Assembly (NCBI RefSeq): GCF_005280205.1 | Contig: NZ_SUND01000001.1 | Location: forward strand, 186,001 to 250,000 | Reading direction: 5' to 3' | From: Bacillus yapensis | GTDB taxonomy: Bacteria; Bacillota; Bacilli; Bacillales; Cytobacillaceae | Length of the DNA stretch: 64,000 nt | Shown: piece after piece, positions 1-8,159 of the stretch | Layout of the letters: each line of letters begins with the position of its first letter | Position numbering within the stretch: position 1 is the stretch's first letter | Translations under genes and position numbers: made by a program | The notes under the pieces: generated by a model | The model's input: the letters and a program-made list of their open reading frames with translations, nothing else | Told to the model about the DNA's origin: nothing | Database searches by the model: none

Positions 1-390
1 ATTGGTTGGAATGATGTTCGTTGCCATTGTCGCAAGGACGGTTGTTAATATCCCAAATCCAATCCCATGAAAGGCTCGTAAAAGCAATAGTATTGCTACC
101 GATTCCTGATTAAAGCTCAACCCAATCGTAATAGCAACAAAACTCAAGCCTACAAAGTTTAAAATCATCATATTAACCTTATTCATCAAGTAACCAATTA
201 GGGGACGAGTAATAATCGCTGCCAGCATAAAGACCGTCGTCATTAATCCCCCTTGTGTTGGATTATCCTTTACGTCCGTAATATAAGCCGGAAATCCTGC
301 CGTTAACATTTGCAAACTAATGAAAAATAAAAAAGCCATTACCACAATGGCCATGTAACGTCCTGTCCATAATTTTGATGTTTCTTTCAT
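1..390 (-). CDS. MFS transporter, N-terminal part (runs off the window)
   Basis: The reading frame begins at an ATG at 390, preceded by AGAAGG, and stays open to the window edge, so only about 130 N-terminal residues are present. It shows alternating hydrophobic segments and a short loop with a TRPLIGYLMNK sequence, typical of the loop between membrane segments 2 and 3 in major facilitator transporters. It is an integral membrane protein, probably a proton-coupled exporter. The MarR-type gene just upstream, in the same direction with an 18-nt gap, suggests the pair is one operon in which the repressor controls the pump. The substrate cannot be told from this fragment. Confidence 0.85.
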   Translation of the reverse strand, partial: MKETSKLWTGRYMAIVVMAFLFFISLQMLTAGFPAYITDVKDNPTQGGLMTTVFMLAAIITRPLIGYLMNKVNMMILNFVGLSFVAITIGLSFNQESVAILLLLRAFHGIGFGILTTVLATMATNIIPTN

Positions 391-408
391 AGATGCGCCT
401 TCTTTCTT

Positions 409-849
409 TTATTCTTCTATTTCTAGTAAATGTTCAATATTCGTTTCTAGCGAATGTAAAACTTCCTGAAAAGTAGCTAGCTTCTCATGCTCAATTCCGT
501 TGACGATTTTTGTGAATATTTCTTCGATAAAATTGGTCAGTTCTTCAACCAAAGAGGCTCCTTTATCGGTAATTTCAATTAAAAAGGAGCGACGATCAGT
601 AGGATTAGGAACTCTTTTGATTAGCTCCCTATTTTCAATTAAATCTAAAATTTTCGTAAGAGTCGCTTGATCTTTATCCGTTCTAACAGACAAATCCTTT
701 TGAGTAATTTGATCGGATTCATGGAGTGTTCTTAAGACAGCCCATTGCTCAGTCGTTATATGGTATGGCTTCAAATAATGATTGATAATGCGTGTCATTT
801 TTTTACTAAGACGAACTGATGCAGAGCCAATAAATTTATCCATCGACAT
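409..849 (-). CDS. MarR-family transcriptional repressor
   Basis: A 146-residue winged-helix regulator. The family core is visible: a helix-turn-helix region (LRTLHESDQITQKDLSVRTDKDQ) followed by the wing with DRRSFLIEITDKG. The open frame extends upstream to 1026, but that part crosses the promoter and operator. The ATG at 849 has GGAGGG eight bases upstream, so I place the start there. MarR proteins are dimers that bind palindromes and are released by small ligands or oxidation. A perfect palindrome overlaps the -35 of this gene, so autoregulation is very likely. The MFS gene 18 nt downstream is the probable target of co-regulation. Confidence 0.9.
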   Translation of the reverse strand: MSMDKFIGSASVRLSKKMTRIINHYLKPYHITTEQWAVLRTLHESDQITQKDLSVRTDKDQATLTKILDLIENRELIKRVPNPTDRRSFLIEITDKGASLVEELTNFIEEIFTKIVNGIEHEKLATFQEVLHSLETNIEHLLEIEE

Positions 850-880
850 AGGTGATTCCCTCCACTTGAACAATATGTTT

Positions 881-909
881 ATTATAACCCAAATTTTAGT
901 TTGTGTAAA
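881..909 (-). promoter_or_regulatory. Sigma-A promoter of the marR-MFS operon
   Basis: Read on the minus strand, a -35 TTTACA (904-909) and a perfect -10 TATAAT (881-886) are separated by 17 bases. They lie about 30 bases upstream of the chosen start codon at 849. Confidence 0.8.
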
Positions 910-934
910 TATAGTTTGTATACAAACTATATTT
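907..934. promoter_or_regulatory. Perfect 28-bp palindromic operator of the MarR repressor
   Basis: The core ATAGTTTGTA/TACAAACTAT at 911-930 is extended by four more matched bases on each side, so all 28 positions are palindromic. It overlaps the -35 element, where binding would block RNA polymerase. That the adjacent MarR protein is the binder is inferred from position and symmetry. Confidence 0.8.
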
Positions 935-1057
935 GTTTTAGTTGGAATGTACGGAATTAGGGCTTGGATTGCACGGAATCCAAGCGGAATTACGTATGTT
1001 TTGATTGGATTGCGTATTTCGGGCACACGATCACGTATTTACCAGATGAAAATCAAA

Positions 1058-1092
1058 AGAGGAGAAAAACGACTTCAGCGTTTTTCTCCTCT
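1058..1092 (-). terminator. Intrinsic terminator after ppdK
   Basis: A perfect 14-bp stem (1058-1071 with 1079-1092) with a 7-base loop is followed on the minus strand by TTTTGATTTT. It lies just past the ppdK stop at 1100. Confidence 0.85.
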
Positions 1093-1099
1093 CCCAAAT

Positions 1100-3769
1100 C
1101 TAAATTTGTGTCTGCAATGTCCTTTCAACTGCCTCATGACGAATTGTAGCTTGTGCGGCAGCGAGTCGAGCAAGTGGCACACGATAAGGTGAACAACTCA
1201 CATAATCGAGACCGGTGAGATAGCAAAATTCAATCGAGCTCTTTTCACCGCCGTGCTCCCCACAAATTCCTGTCTTAAGCTGTGGCTTTGTTGCCCTTCC
1301 TAGCTTCACGCCTGTTTCAACGAGCTTCCCAACCCCTTCTTGGTCAAGGACAGCAAAGGGATTTTCCGGCAACACTTTGTTTTCAATATACGCCTGCAAG
1401 AACTTTCCTTCTGCATCATCTCGGCTATAGCCAAACGTCGTCTGTGTTAAATCATTTGTCCCAAAAGAGAAGAAATCCGCTTCCTCGGCAATTTGATCAG
1501 CAGTCAAAGCTGCACGTGGAATTTCGATCATCGTTCCGATTAAATAATCGAACGTTTTTCCTGTTTCCTCTTGGATCTGGAGAGCGGCATCGATCACAAG
1601 CTGACGCATCTCCTTTAACTCATTGACATGACCCACAAGTGGAATCATAATTTCTGGTTTTACCTCTAGCCCTTTATCGACTAGCTTTGCAATCGCGTAG
1701 AATATCGCTTTTGCCTGCATTTCGTAAATTTCAGGATGAATCATCCCGAGACGACAACCGCGGTGGCCAAGCATTGGATTGAATTCATCTAACTGACGAA
1801 CCTTTTTCAACAATTGCTCTTTTTCCACCAATTCTGCAGAACTTGGGTCAAGAATCTGTAGCTTCGTTACCTCAACTAACAGTTCCTCTTTATCTGGTAA
1901 AAACTCATGTAACGGCGGATCTAACAATCGAATCGTTACCGGGAATCCCTGCATCGCTTCGAAAATCCCTTCAAAGTCCCCCTGCTGCATGGGTAATAAT
2001 TCAGCTAGAGCAGCCTCACGTTCTTCCAAATTCGAAGCTAAAATCATTTTTTGCACAATCGGTACGCGCTTCGCATCCATAAACATATGCTCCGTTCGGC
2101 ATAACCCGATTCCGCCTGCGCCAAATTCAAACGCCTTTTGTGCATCCTCTGGATTATCAGCATTGGCACGTACACCTAGCTTTCTTGCTTCATCCGCCCA
2201 TGCTAAAAGCAATTGGAATTCCTCAGAAAGCTGTGGTTCAATCATTGGAATCTCACCTAGCATGATTTCTCCAGTTGCCCCGTCAATAGTAATCACATCC
2301 CCATGATTCACAACGGTACCCCCGATACGAAATTGCTTTTCTTTTAAATCAATTTTTAGTGCTTCACAACCACAAATGCATGCTTTCCCCATTCCTCTTG
2401 CGACAACGGCTGCATGGCTCGTCATTCCTCCACGGCTTGTTACGACTGCTTGCGCAGCGATAATGCCATGAATATCATCTGGCGTCGTTTCCGGTCGAAC
2501 AAGGATCACCCTTTTTCCATCATTCCCTAACTGTTCCGCTTCATCAGCATCAAATACAACAGCTCCTGTTGCCGCACCTGGTGAAGCTGGAAGTCCTTTT
2601 GCTAAACGGTTGCGTGGATGAGACTCATCAATTCGTCGATGCAGAAGCTGATTTAGTTGCTCAGGATCGACGCGAAGAAGTGCAGTCTTTTTATCAATGA
2701 TGCCTTCCTCTACCATTTCAACTGCAATTCGAATCGCGGCTTGTGCCGTTCTTTTACCTGTCCTCGTTTGCAAGATAAATAGCTTTCCTCGTTCAACTGT
2801 AAATTCAATGTCCTGCATATCCTGATAATGCTGCTCAAGTAAATGGCAGGTTTCAGCAAACTGTTGAAACACCTCTGGCATTTCACTTTCAAGTGTCGCA
2901 ATTGGTTGTGGCGTACGAATTCCCGCGACCACATCCTCCCCTTGAGCATTGATTAAATATTCCCCGTACAGCACATTTTCACCAGTCGAAGGATTCCGTG
3001 TAAAAGCAACGCCAGTTCCTGACTCGTCTCCTGTGTTTCCAAAGACCATGCTCTGAATATTCACCGCGGTTCCTAAATGGTCCGGAATTTTATTTAAACG
3101 GCGGTACACAATCGCCCGCTGATTGTTCCAAGAATCAAACACACTATTAATCGCAAGAAATAACTGTTCTTTTGGTTCCTGAGGAAACTCTTTTCGTGTC
3201 CGGTCTTTGACGATTTTTTTATAACCAGCGATAACCTCTTGCCAATTTTCTGCTGTTAATTCTGGGTCGGAATTGTATCCATGCTTTTCACGATATTCTT
3301 CTAAAAGCTGTTCAAAGAAAAAGACATCCACATCAAGGACAACATCGGAAAACATTTGAATAAAACGGCGGTATGAATCATAGGCGAAGCGTGGATTGTT
3401 TGTTAGCTTGGCCATTCCTTCAACCGTTTCATCGTTCATCCCTAAATTCAAAATCGTATCCATCATCCCTGGCATCGAAAAAACAGCACCTGAGCGGACA
3501 GAAACAAGCAATGGATCAGATGGCTCTCCTAATCGTTTCCCAGTCGACTCCTCAAGTTGAGTTAACGCTTGTAAAATTTGCTCTTGCACGTCTAGAGAAA
3601 TCTTTTTCCCCGCATCATAGTAGGCATTACAGCTTTCTGTAGATATCGTAAAGCCAAAAGGAACAGGCAGACCAATCGAGGTCATTTCGGCTAGATTAGC
3701 TCCTTTTCCCCCCAGTAATTCCTTCATGCTGCTATTTCCTTCATTGAACATATAGACGAATTTTTTCAT
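1100..3769 (-). CDS. ppdK: Pyruvate, phosphate dikinase
   Basis: An 889-residue cytoplasmic enzyme that interconverts pyruvate, ATP and phosphate with PEP, AMP and pyrophosphate. Length and domain order fit the family: an N-terminal ATP-grasp domain with GGKGANLAEM near residue 22, a central swivelling phosphohistidine domain with GGMTSHAAVVARG around residue 450, and a C-terminal PEP/pyruvate barrel with LGHRGCRLG, GTNDLTQ and the CGEHGG motif carrying the catalytic Cys. The ATG at 3769 has GGAGGAG upstream. The gene ends 20 nt after the PPDK regulatory protein gene, so the two are surely co-transcribed. The regulator is expected to phosphorylate the Thr two residues before the catalytic His. 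Confidence 0.97.
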   Translation of the reverse strand: MKKFVYMFNEGNSSMKELLGGKGANLAEMTSIGLPVPFGFTISTESCNAYYDAGKKISLDVQEQILQALTQLEESTGKRLGEPSDPLLVSVRSGAVFSMPGMMDTILNLGMNDETVEGMAKLTNNPRFAYDSYRRFIQMFSDVVLDVDVFFFEQLLEEYREKHGYNSDPELTAENWQEVIAGYKKIVKDRTRKEFPQEPKEQLFLAINSVFDSWNNQRAIVYRRLNKIPDHLGTAVNIQSMVFGNTGDESGTGVAFTRNPSTGENVLYGEYLINAQGEDVVAGIRTPQPIATLESEMPEVFQQFAETCHLLEQHYQDMQDIEFTVERGKLFILQTRTGKRTAQAAIRIAVEMVEEGIIDKKTALLRVDPEQLNQLLHRRIDESHPRNRLAKGLPASPGAATGAVVFDADEAEQLGNDGKRVILVRPETTPDDIHGIIAAQAVVTSRGGMTSHAAVVARGMGKACICGCEALKIDLKEKQFRIGGTVVNHGDVITIDGATGEIMLGEIPMIEPQLSEEFQLLLAWADEARKLGVRANADNPEDAQKAFEFGAGGIGLCRTEHMFMDAKRVPIVQKMILASNLEEREAALAELLPMQQGDFEGIFEAMQGFPVTIRLLDPPLHEFLPDKEELLVEVTKLQILDPSSAELVEKEQLLKKVRQLDEFNPMLGHRGCRLGMIHPEIYEMQAKAIFYAIAKLVDKGLEVKPEIMIPLVGHVNELKEMRQLVIDAALQIQEETGKTFDYLIGTMIEIPRAALTADQIAEEADFFSFGTNDLTQTTFGYSRDDAEGKFLQAYIENKVLPENPFAVLDQEGVGKLVETGVKLGRATKPQLKTGICGEHGGEKSSIEFCYLTGLDYVSCSPYRVPLARLAAAQATIRHEAVERTLQTQI

Positions 3770-3789
3770 TATAAAAGCTCCTCCCCACT

Positions 3790-4593
3790 TTATCTTTTCA
3801 GTATTTTTAAGATGGAATCAGCAGTTTCTTCGATTGCTTTGTTCGACACATTGATGACTGGGCAACCAATTCTTTTCATGATTTTTTCTGCGTATTCTAA
3901 TTCCTCTAGGATTCGTTCAAAACTTGCATAGTTCGCCTCAGAAGTTAATCCAAGGTTCTTCAGTCGTTCTTTTCGAATGGAATTCAGCTTATCTGGACTT
4001 ATGATAAGGCCAACGCATCGACTTCGTGGAATTTGATAAAGTTCCTCTGGTGGCGCCACCTCTGGTACGAGTGGAACATTTGCAACCTTGAAGCCTTTAT
4101 GAGCTAAATACATGGATAATGGTGTTTTTGACGTCCTCGACACGCCAATCAGCACAATGTCAGCACGAAGAAGTCCACGAGGATCACGGCCATCGTCGTA
4201 TTTCACCGCAAATTCAATCGCTTCAATCTTTCTAAAATAGGAATCATCAAGTTGCCTCATCAGCTTTGGCTGATTTTTTGGGTTTTTATTAAATGTCTTA
4301 CTAAAAGCAGTCATCAACGGATTTAATAAATCCACAGTTGCAAGACCTTCTTCTTCTGCCCTTTTATCGAGATATTCCTTAAGAGATGGAATCACGATGG
4401 TGTAAGCAATGATGGATGGAACGTCCTTCGCCATTACCAATACATCATCGATATCAGCGAAATCTGCTACAAATGCATTACGTTTTACTTCCACAAAACC
4501 ACCATTAAATTGTGTAGCCACAGCTTTTACGACTAAATCAGCGGTCTCTCCAACTGAATCTGATACGACAAATACTGTTTCCTTCCCTTCCAA
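3790..4593 (-). CDS. Bifunctional PPDK regulatory protein (kinase/pyrophosphorylase, DUF299)
   Basis: A 267-residue cytoplasmic protein of the family that inactivates pyruvate, phosphate dikinase by ADP-dependent Thr phosphorylation and reactivates it with phosphate, releasing pyrophosphate. The P-loop GVSRTSKTPLS is at residues 150-160 and the family N-terminus SDSVGETAD at 11-19. The start is a TTG at 4593 with GGGAGG about 12 bases upstream; the nearby ATG is out of frame. It is first in an operon with ppdK, which tells its target apart from the PEP-synthase branch of the family. The B. subtilis homologue is YqfL. The ccpN gene that often precedes it is absent here. Confidence 0.93.
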   Translation of the reverse strand: MEGKETVFVVSDSVGETADLVVKAVATQFNGGFVEVKRNAFVADFADIDDVLVMAKDVPSIIAYTIVIPSLKEYLDKRAEEEGLATVDLLNPLMTAFSKTFNKNPKNQPKLMRQLDDSYFRKIEAIEFAVKYDDGRDPRGLLRADIVLIGVSRTSKTPLSMYLAHKGFKVANVPLVPEVAPPEELYQIPRSRCVGLIISPDKLNSIRKERLKNLGLTSEANYASFERILEELEYAEKIMKRIGCPVINVSNKAIEETADSILKILKR

Positions 4594-4756
4594 AATCCCA
4601 TTTCCCTCCCGTATCCACTTGAATAATGATGTTATATATCTCTGTTCATTACTAAATGTGTTATACTTATTAATATATAGTATATTATATTTATGTTCAA
4701 TTTGGAAAATAGTTTTTACTTTTTTATGACAAATTTAAGAAACTTTATAGGAACGC

Positions 4757-4806
4757 AAAAAAGCTCCCCCTCTAGCAACAGTTGTCTACTTGAGGGGGAG
4801 CTTTTT
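4757..4806. terminator. Bidirectional intrinsic terminator
   Basis: The arms AAAAAGCTCCCCCTC and GAGGGGGAGCTTTTT flank a loop of about 20 bases. It has A-rich and T-rich edges on both strands. No coding gene reads directly into it in this window, so it probably insulates the ppdK operon. Confidence 0.75.
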
Positions 4807-5462
4807 AACATTAACATCTTTGGAGACCCAACCATGACATCAGCCAAAATAATTTTCACTATTAATCTCGTTAGGAGCTAACACGAGATTAATGATATTT
4901 AGCGATGTGTGTTTGTTCCGAAGAAGGAATTAATTCACATGGTTAAAATGGAATTCAAATCCCTTAATGAAACAATTTCTGTCGGATTAGCACCGACTTA
5001 AGCTCAATATTCCTTTATCCGGATCATTAGTTCTTAGCAAATGTGTGCATTTTTGAAGGATAATGAGATACCACACTATTTTCAGTTTCAATTGAAACTT
5101 ATGGTTGTGATCCACCCCATCTACAACAAGAGTATTTCATTCCCAGACACTCAATTGAACAGTATGATATTTTACCCTCCAAAACTTTGACAGTTGCTCC
5201 ACCTTCCCGAATATTAACTAGGAATAACCTTTATACTCGTTCACAGTCGGAACGAACACGAATGGTTGAGCCTCCAAAGATGTTAACTTATCTCTTACAC
5301 TTACATTATAACAAGTAATTTTTATAATTATCAGAATCATTTTGACAGAACTGTGAACGTTTTGGAAAAAGCAACGGGATGAAAACTTAATAGGTTCCGT
5401 TTTTCGCATCAAGTCTCGAGAACGGCAGTTGGGGGTTATGGTTAAGCACCTGATTCGAATAA

Positions 5463-5646
5463 TAGACGGAAAAGTTCCGCTTAATTAGTAATTAGTATTT
5501 AAAAAGGCTTATATAGACGGAGAAATTACGCTTATTGGCTCGAAAAACTTCAAAATGAAGGATTTTTCTTTGTATTATCGGAAATACTCCGCTTATATAT
5601 CCTGAAACGACCTTCATTCTAAATCCAACCGGAAAATCTCCGCCTA
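5463..5646. repeat. Four 21-bp dispersed repeats, consensus CGGAAAAnTCCGCTTA
   Basis: Copies begin at 5463, 5514, 5575 and 5626, spaced 51, 61 and 51 bases. Each is a partly palindromic CGGAaaa(n)tCCGC core followed by TTA or CTA. They lie in non-coding DNA on the same strand. A family of intergenic repeats is the simplest reading. Confidence 0.65.
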
Positions 5647-5767
5647 TGTTCCTTTCTCTGGTTACTCGATTCAGGATAGGGCATCTTACTTTGAATGCTT
5701 TCTACCACTTTGGGGTGCGGTAAGTCATTAATTAGATTTAAGTAACGCTACTCCCTCCCTAGAACAT

Positions 5768-5796
5768 AAAAAAAAAGCGTGGAGAAAACTCCAAGC
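5768..5796 (-). terminator. Intrinsic terminator after the HesB-like gene
   Basis: On the minus strand GCTTGGAG-TTTT-CTCCACGC is followed by nine Ts, immediately after the stop codon at 5797. The stem has one mismatch. Confidence 0.85.
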
Positions 5797-6087
5797 TCAT
5801 TTTTGATTAAAGATATATTCGACGTCATCATCTTTTGCTTCGATTTTAAGGTTGTACTCATCGATGAACCATGCATCTTTATCATTAAAGAAAAATGTAA
5901 TTCCTTCGACTTCATCCTTCACCGCAATGTTTCCTGCTTTTCCGAATGAAATCCCTAGAAAGTAATTCGGATGGACAGTCGGAATACCACCATATAATTT
6001 CACAAAAAATTGAACGTAGTCGCCTTCTTGTAAGTCCATTTCTTCTTTATACCACTTAGCTGCTTCTTGACTTACAGTAAAACTCAT
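5797..6087 (-). CDS. HesB/YneR-family protein
   Basis: A 96-residue cytoplasmic protein starting MSFTVSQEAAKWYKEEM. The start has GAGGTG seven bases upstream. The sequence pattern (GDYVQFFVKLYGG, NYFLGISFGKAG, ITFFFNDKDAWFIDEY) is that of the Bacillus YneR/YqkB branch of the HesB-like fold. The cysteines that bind iron-sulphur clusters in IscA/HesB proteins are absent here, so cluster carriage is unlikely. The molecular role of this branch is not known. It is transcribed alone, with its own terminator. Confidence 0.8.
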   Translation of the reverse strand: MSFTVSQEAAKWYKEEMDLQEGDYVQFFVKLYGGIPTVHPNYFLGISFGKAGNIAVKDEVEGITFFFNDKDAWFIDEYNLKIEAKDDDVEYIFNQK

Positions 6088-6166
6088 ATTTTTTTCACCT
6101 CATTGATTGTCTGCTACTTTCTATTATCCAACTTATAAGGTGATTTTACTACTATTTCGCCTTCAA

Positions 6167-7135
6167 TTATGCCAAAGTAGAAGATTCTTCAATAATTGCT
6201 AAGCGCTCTTCTACTTGTTCAGGAGTTAACCCATGTTGGGCAACATAACGATTTCTTGGATGAACGCGGCATTCATGTGAACAACTACGTAAGTATTTGT
6301 GTTCATTTTCTTCTGAGCTAAAAATTTTATCGTTACACTCAGGGTTTGCACAATTCACATAACGCTCGCAAGGTTCACCAGTAAAATGGTCGCGCGCCAC
6401 TATAACATGCTCCACACGGTTTACAGGTACAGCGATACGCTCATCGAATACATAGCATTGTCCATCCCATAATTGACCTTGTACTTCTGGATCTTTACCA
6501 TAAGTCACAATTCCACCATGAAGCTGACCTACATCCTCAAAGCCTTCACGTACTAACCATCCAGAGAATTTTTCACAGCGAATACCACCAGTGCAATAAG
6601 TTAGAACTTTTTTACCTTCAAAATTCTGCTTGTTTTCGCGAATCCACTGTGGAAGCTCACGGAAATTTCGAATATCAGGTCGAACCGCACCACGGAAATG
6701 ACCTAAGTCAAACTCATAATCATTACGCGCATCGATTACAACTGTATCAGGATCCTGCATAGCCTCGAAAAATTCTTTCGGACTTAAATGCTTTCCAGTA
6801 AGTTCGTTTGGATTGATATCATCCTCTAAACGCAGCGTAACTAATTCATTACGTGGACGAACGTGCATTTTCTTAAATGCATGACCCTCTGATTCGTCGA
6901 TCTTATAGACCATCTCTGCAAAACGAGGATCAGCCTTCATTGCTTGCATATATTTTTCCGTTGCTTCAAATGTTCCGGAAACAGTTCCGTTAATTCCTTC
7001 ATGAGCAACAAGAATTCTTCCCTTTAAACCTAGTTCCTTACATAACTGAAGATGCTGTGCAGCAAACTCCTCATGGTTTTCAATTGGGACATACATATAA
7101 TATAACAACACTCGGTATTGTTCTGTGTTTTCCAT
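6167..7135 (-). CDS. trhO: tRNA uridine-34 hydroxylase (rhodanese family)
   Basis: A 322-residue cytoplasmic enzyme that hydroxylates U34 of certain tRNAs, the first step to the wobble modifications mo5U/cmo5U. An N-terminal acylphosphatase-like domain ([10 protein letters not shown] near residue 45) is followed by a rhodanese domain with the active loop CTGGIRCEK at 181-189 (catalytic Cys181). A Cys-rich C-terminal tail ([18 protein letters not shown]) may bind metal. The start has AAAGGTGATT upstream. The length and the C-terminal cysteines match the Bacillus YbfQ type. It appears to be transcribed alone. Confidence 0.94.
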   Translation of the reverse strand: MENTEQYRVLLYYMYVPIENHEEFAAQHLQLCKELGLKGRILVAHEGINGTVSGTFEATEKYMQAMKADPRFAEMVYKIDESEGHAFKKMHVRPRNELVTLRLEDDINPNELTGKHLSPKEFFEAMQDPDTVVIDARNDYEFDLGHFRGAVRPDIRNFRELPQWIRENKQNFEGKKVLTYCTGGIRCEKFSGWLVREGFEDVGQLHGGIVTYGKDPEVQGQLWDGQCYVFDERIAVPVNRVEHVIVARDHFTGEPCERYVNCANPECNDKIFSSEENEHKYLRSCSHECRVHPRNRYVAQHGLTPEQVEERLAIIEESSTLA

Positions 7136-7190
7136 TTTTAAATCACCTTTCTGAAATTAAAATCTATATAAAAGGCCCTTCGCCTCTCGA

Positions 7191-7230
7191 AAAAAAAAGC
7201 AGTACCTTTCCATTATAACGGAAAGGTACT
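7191..7230 (-). terminator. Intrinsic terminator after the flavin reductase gene
   Basis: An 11-bp perfect stem AGTACCTTTCC/GGAAAGGTACT (7201-7211 with 7220-7230) is followed on the minus strand by GCTTTTTTTTT. Confidence 0.9.
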
Positions 7231-7237
7231 TAAATGT

Positions 7238-7723
7238 TCACTTATAAAATTCTCCAGGAATTTTCCCAAATTTTCTTCTATGGTATAATAGCGGGTCCTT
7301 GTTCTCATTAACGATGTCGATTACTTCACCGATCAGAATCATATGGTCTCCTGCTTCGACCGTTTTATAAGTTTTACATTGTAGTACACCTAGTGCTCCC
7401 GAAATAATGGGAAGATTATGTTTAGAAGTTTGCCATTCGCAGCTGCCAAATCGGTCCGTACCTTTCATGGCAAAAAGCGAGCAAATATCGCTTTGATCAT
7501 CTGCCAATACATGCACCGCAAATTTATCCGTTTTGACAAACTGTTCATAAGATGAAACCTTTTTATCAATCGACCAAAGGATCATCAACGGGTCAATCGA
7601 TACAGAAGCAAATGAGTTCACCGTTAACCCAAGTGGGGTTCCATTTTCATCTATCGTCGTGACAACCGTAACGCCCGTGGGGTAATTGCCCATTACTTCT
7701 TTAAAGGTAGAAACTTGATCCAT
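7238..7723 (-). CDS. Flavin reductase-like protein (FMN-binding split barrel)
   Basis: A 161-residue flavin reductase-domain protein. Family signatures are PTGVTVVTT near residue 15, GLTVNSFASVSIDPLMILWSI and GDHMILIGEV. Members use NAD(P)H to reduce FMN or FAD for a partner monooxygenase, or bind FMN themselves. The start has AAAGGTGAG upstream. No monooxygenase gene lies nearby, so the partner is unknown. A candidate Spo0A box (TTTGTCGAA at 7815-7823) lies about 90 bases upstream of the start, but such 7-mers also occur by chance. Confidence 0.88.
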   Translation of the reverse strand: MDQVSTFKEVMGNYPTGVTVVTTIDENGTPLGLTVNSFASVSIDPLMILWSIDKKVSSYEQFVKTDKFAVHVLADDQSDICSLFAMKGTDRFGSCEWQTSKHNLPIISGALGVLQCKTYKTVEAGDHMILIGEVIDIVNENKDPLLYHRRKFGKIPGEFYK

Positions 7724-7832
7724 ATTCTCAACTCACCTTTCTAATCTTTGTTGATGCGTTTTCTACGCTAATCACATTGTATATATAGTACCTATTATGG
7801 CGATTTTTTCTAGGTTTGTCGAATATCTGGAT

Positions 7833-8102
7833 TCATTCATGAAGCTGTTTCTTCATTTTTTCCAATAACGCCTCAGAAGTCTCTGCTGTTACAAACTCAC
7901 CATTGATCATGGCGTAAGGTGCTTTTTTGCATTCCTTACACTTGCTTTGACATTCATATTCCTTATAGTTCACATTTTTTTCGTTGAAAAAAGCATTGTA
8001 TTTCGGGAACGTTTCTTCAGATAAAAAACGATCAAGATTTCTCTCACAAAATTCAACCGTCAGCTTTTTCTCTTTCGAAAATAATTTTTGAATGAGTTTC
8101 AC
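7833..8102 (-). CDS. DUF1450 family protein (YuzB-like)
   Basis: An 89-residue protein starting with GTG (GGATG about 10 bases upstream). Four cysteines are placed as in the Bacillus YuzB family: VEFCERN near residue 18, then ECQSKCKECKK and the conserved AMINGEFVTAET. The fold is probably thioredoxin-like, and the cysteine cluster suggests redox or metal binding; function is unknown. It has an N-terminal extension of about 12 residues relative to YuzB. It is followed by a divergence of spacing that suggests a single-gene unit. Confidence 0.82.
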   Translation of the reverse strand: MKLIQKLFSKEKKLTVEFCERNLDRFLSEETFPKYNAFFNEKNVNYKEYECQSKCKECKKAPYAMINGEFVTAETSEALLEKMKKQLHE

Positions 8103-8159
8103 GGATTGTAAACATCCTTTTTTATTATGTTATTTACAAATTGATGTGTTCCTAAACGA

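Larger units (their letters stand above)
4594..5796. other. 1.2-kb stretch without a convincing gene
   Basis: This holds the AT-rich leader of the PPDK regulator gene (4594-4740), a bidirectional terminator (4757-4806), a hairpin without a U-tract (4861-4893), a short Cys-rich open frame on the minus strand (about 5101-5222), four short repeats (5463-5646) and the terminator of the HesB-like gene. Open frames here are short, lack good ribosome binding sites and match no family I recognise. It may be an eroded gene region. Confidence 0.6.

Noticed and set aside
782-1192. 136-codon open frame on the plus strand
   Set aside because: It crosses the MarR promoter, operator and the ppdK terminator, has no ribosome binding site and no family features.
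2710-2949. Open frames inside ppdK on both strands
   Set aside because: They are shadows of the ppdK coding frame.
5218-5412. 64-codon minus-strand frame in the 1.2-kb gap
   Set aside because: No ribosome binding site, no recognisable family; composition like non-coding DNA.
5768-5796. Possible repeat array or CRISPR near 5.4-5.8 kb
   Set aside because: Repeats are short, imperfect and only four; the last hairpin is a terminator. There is no cas gene.
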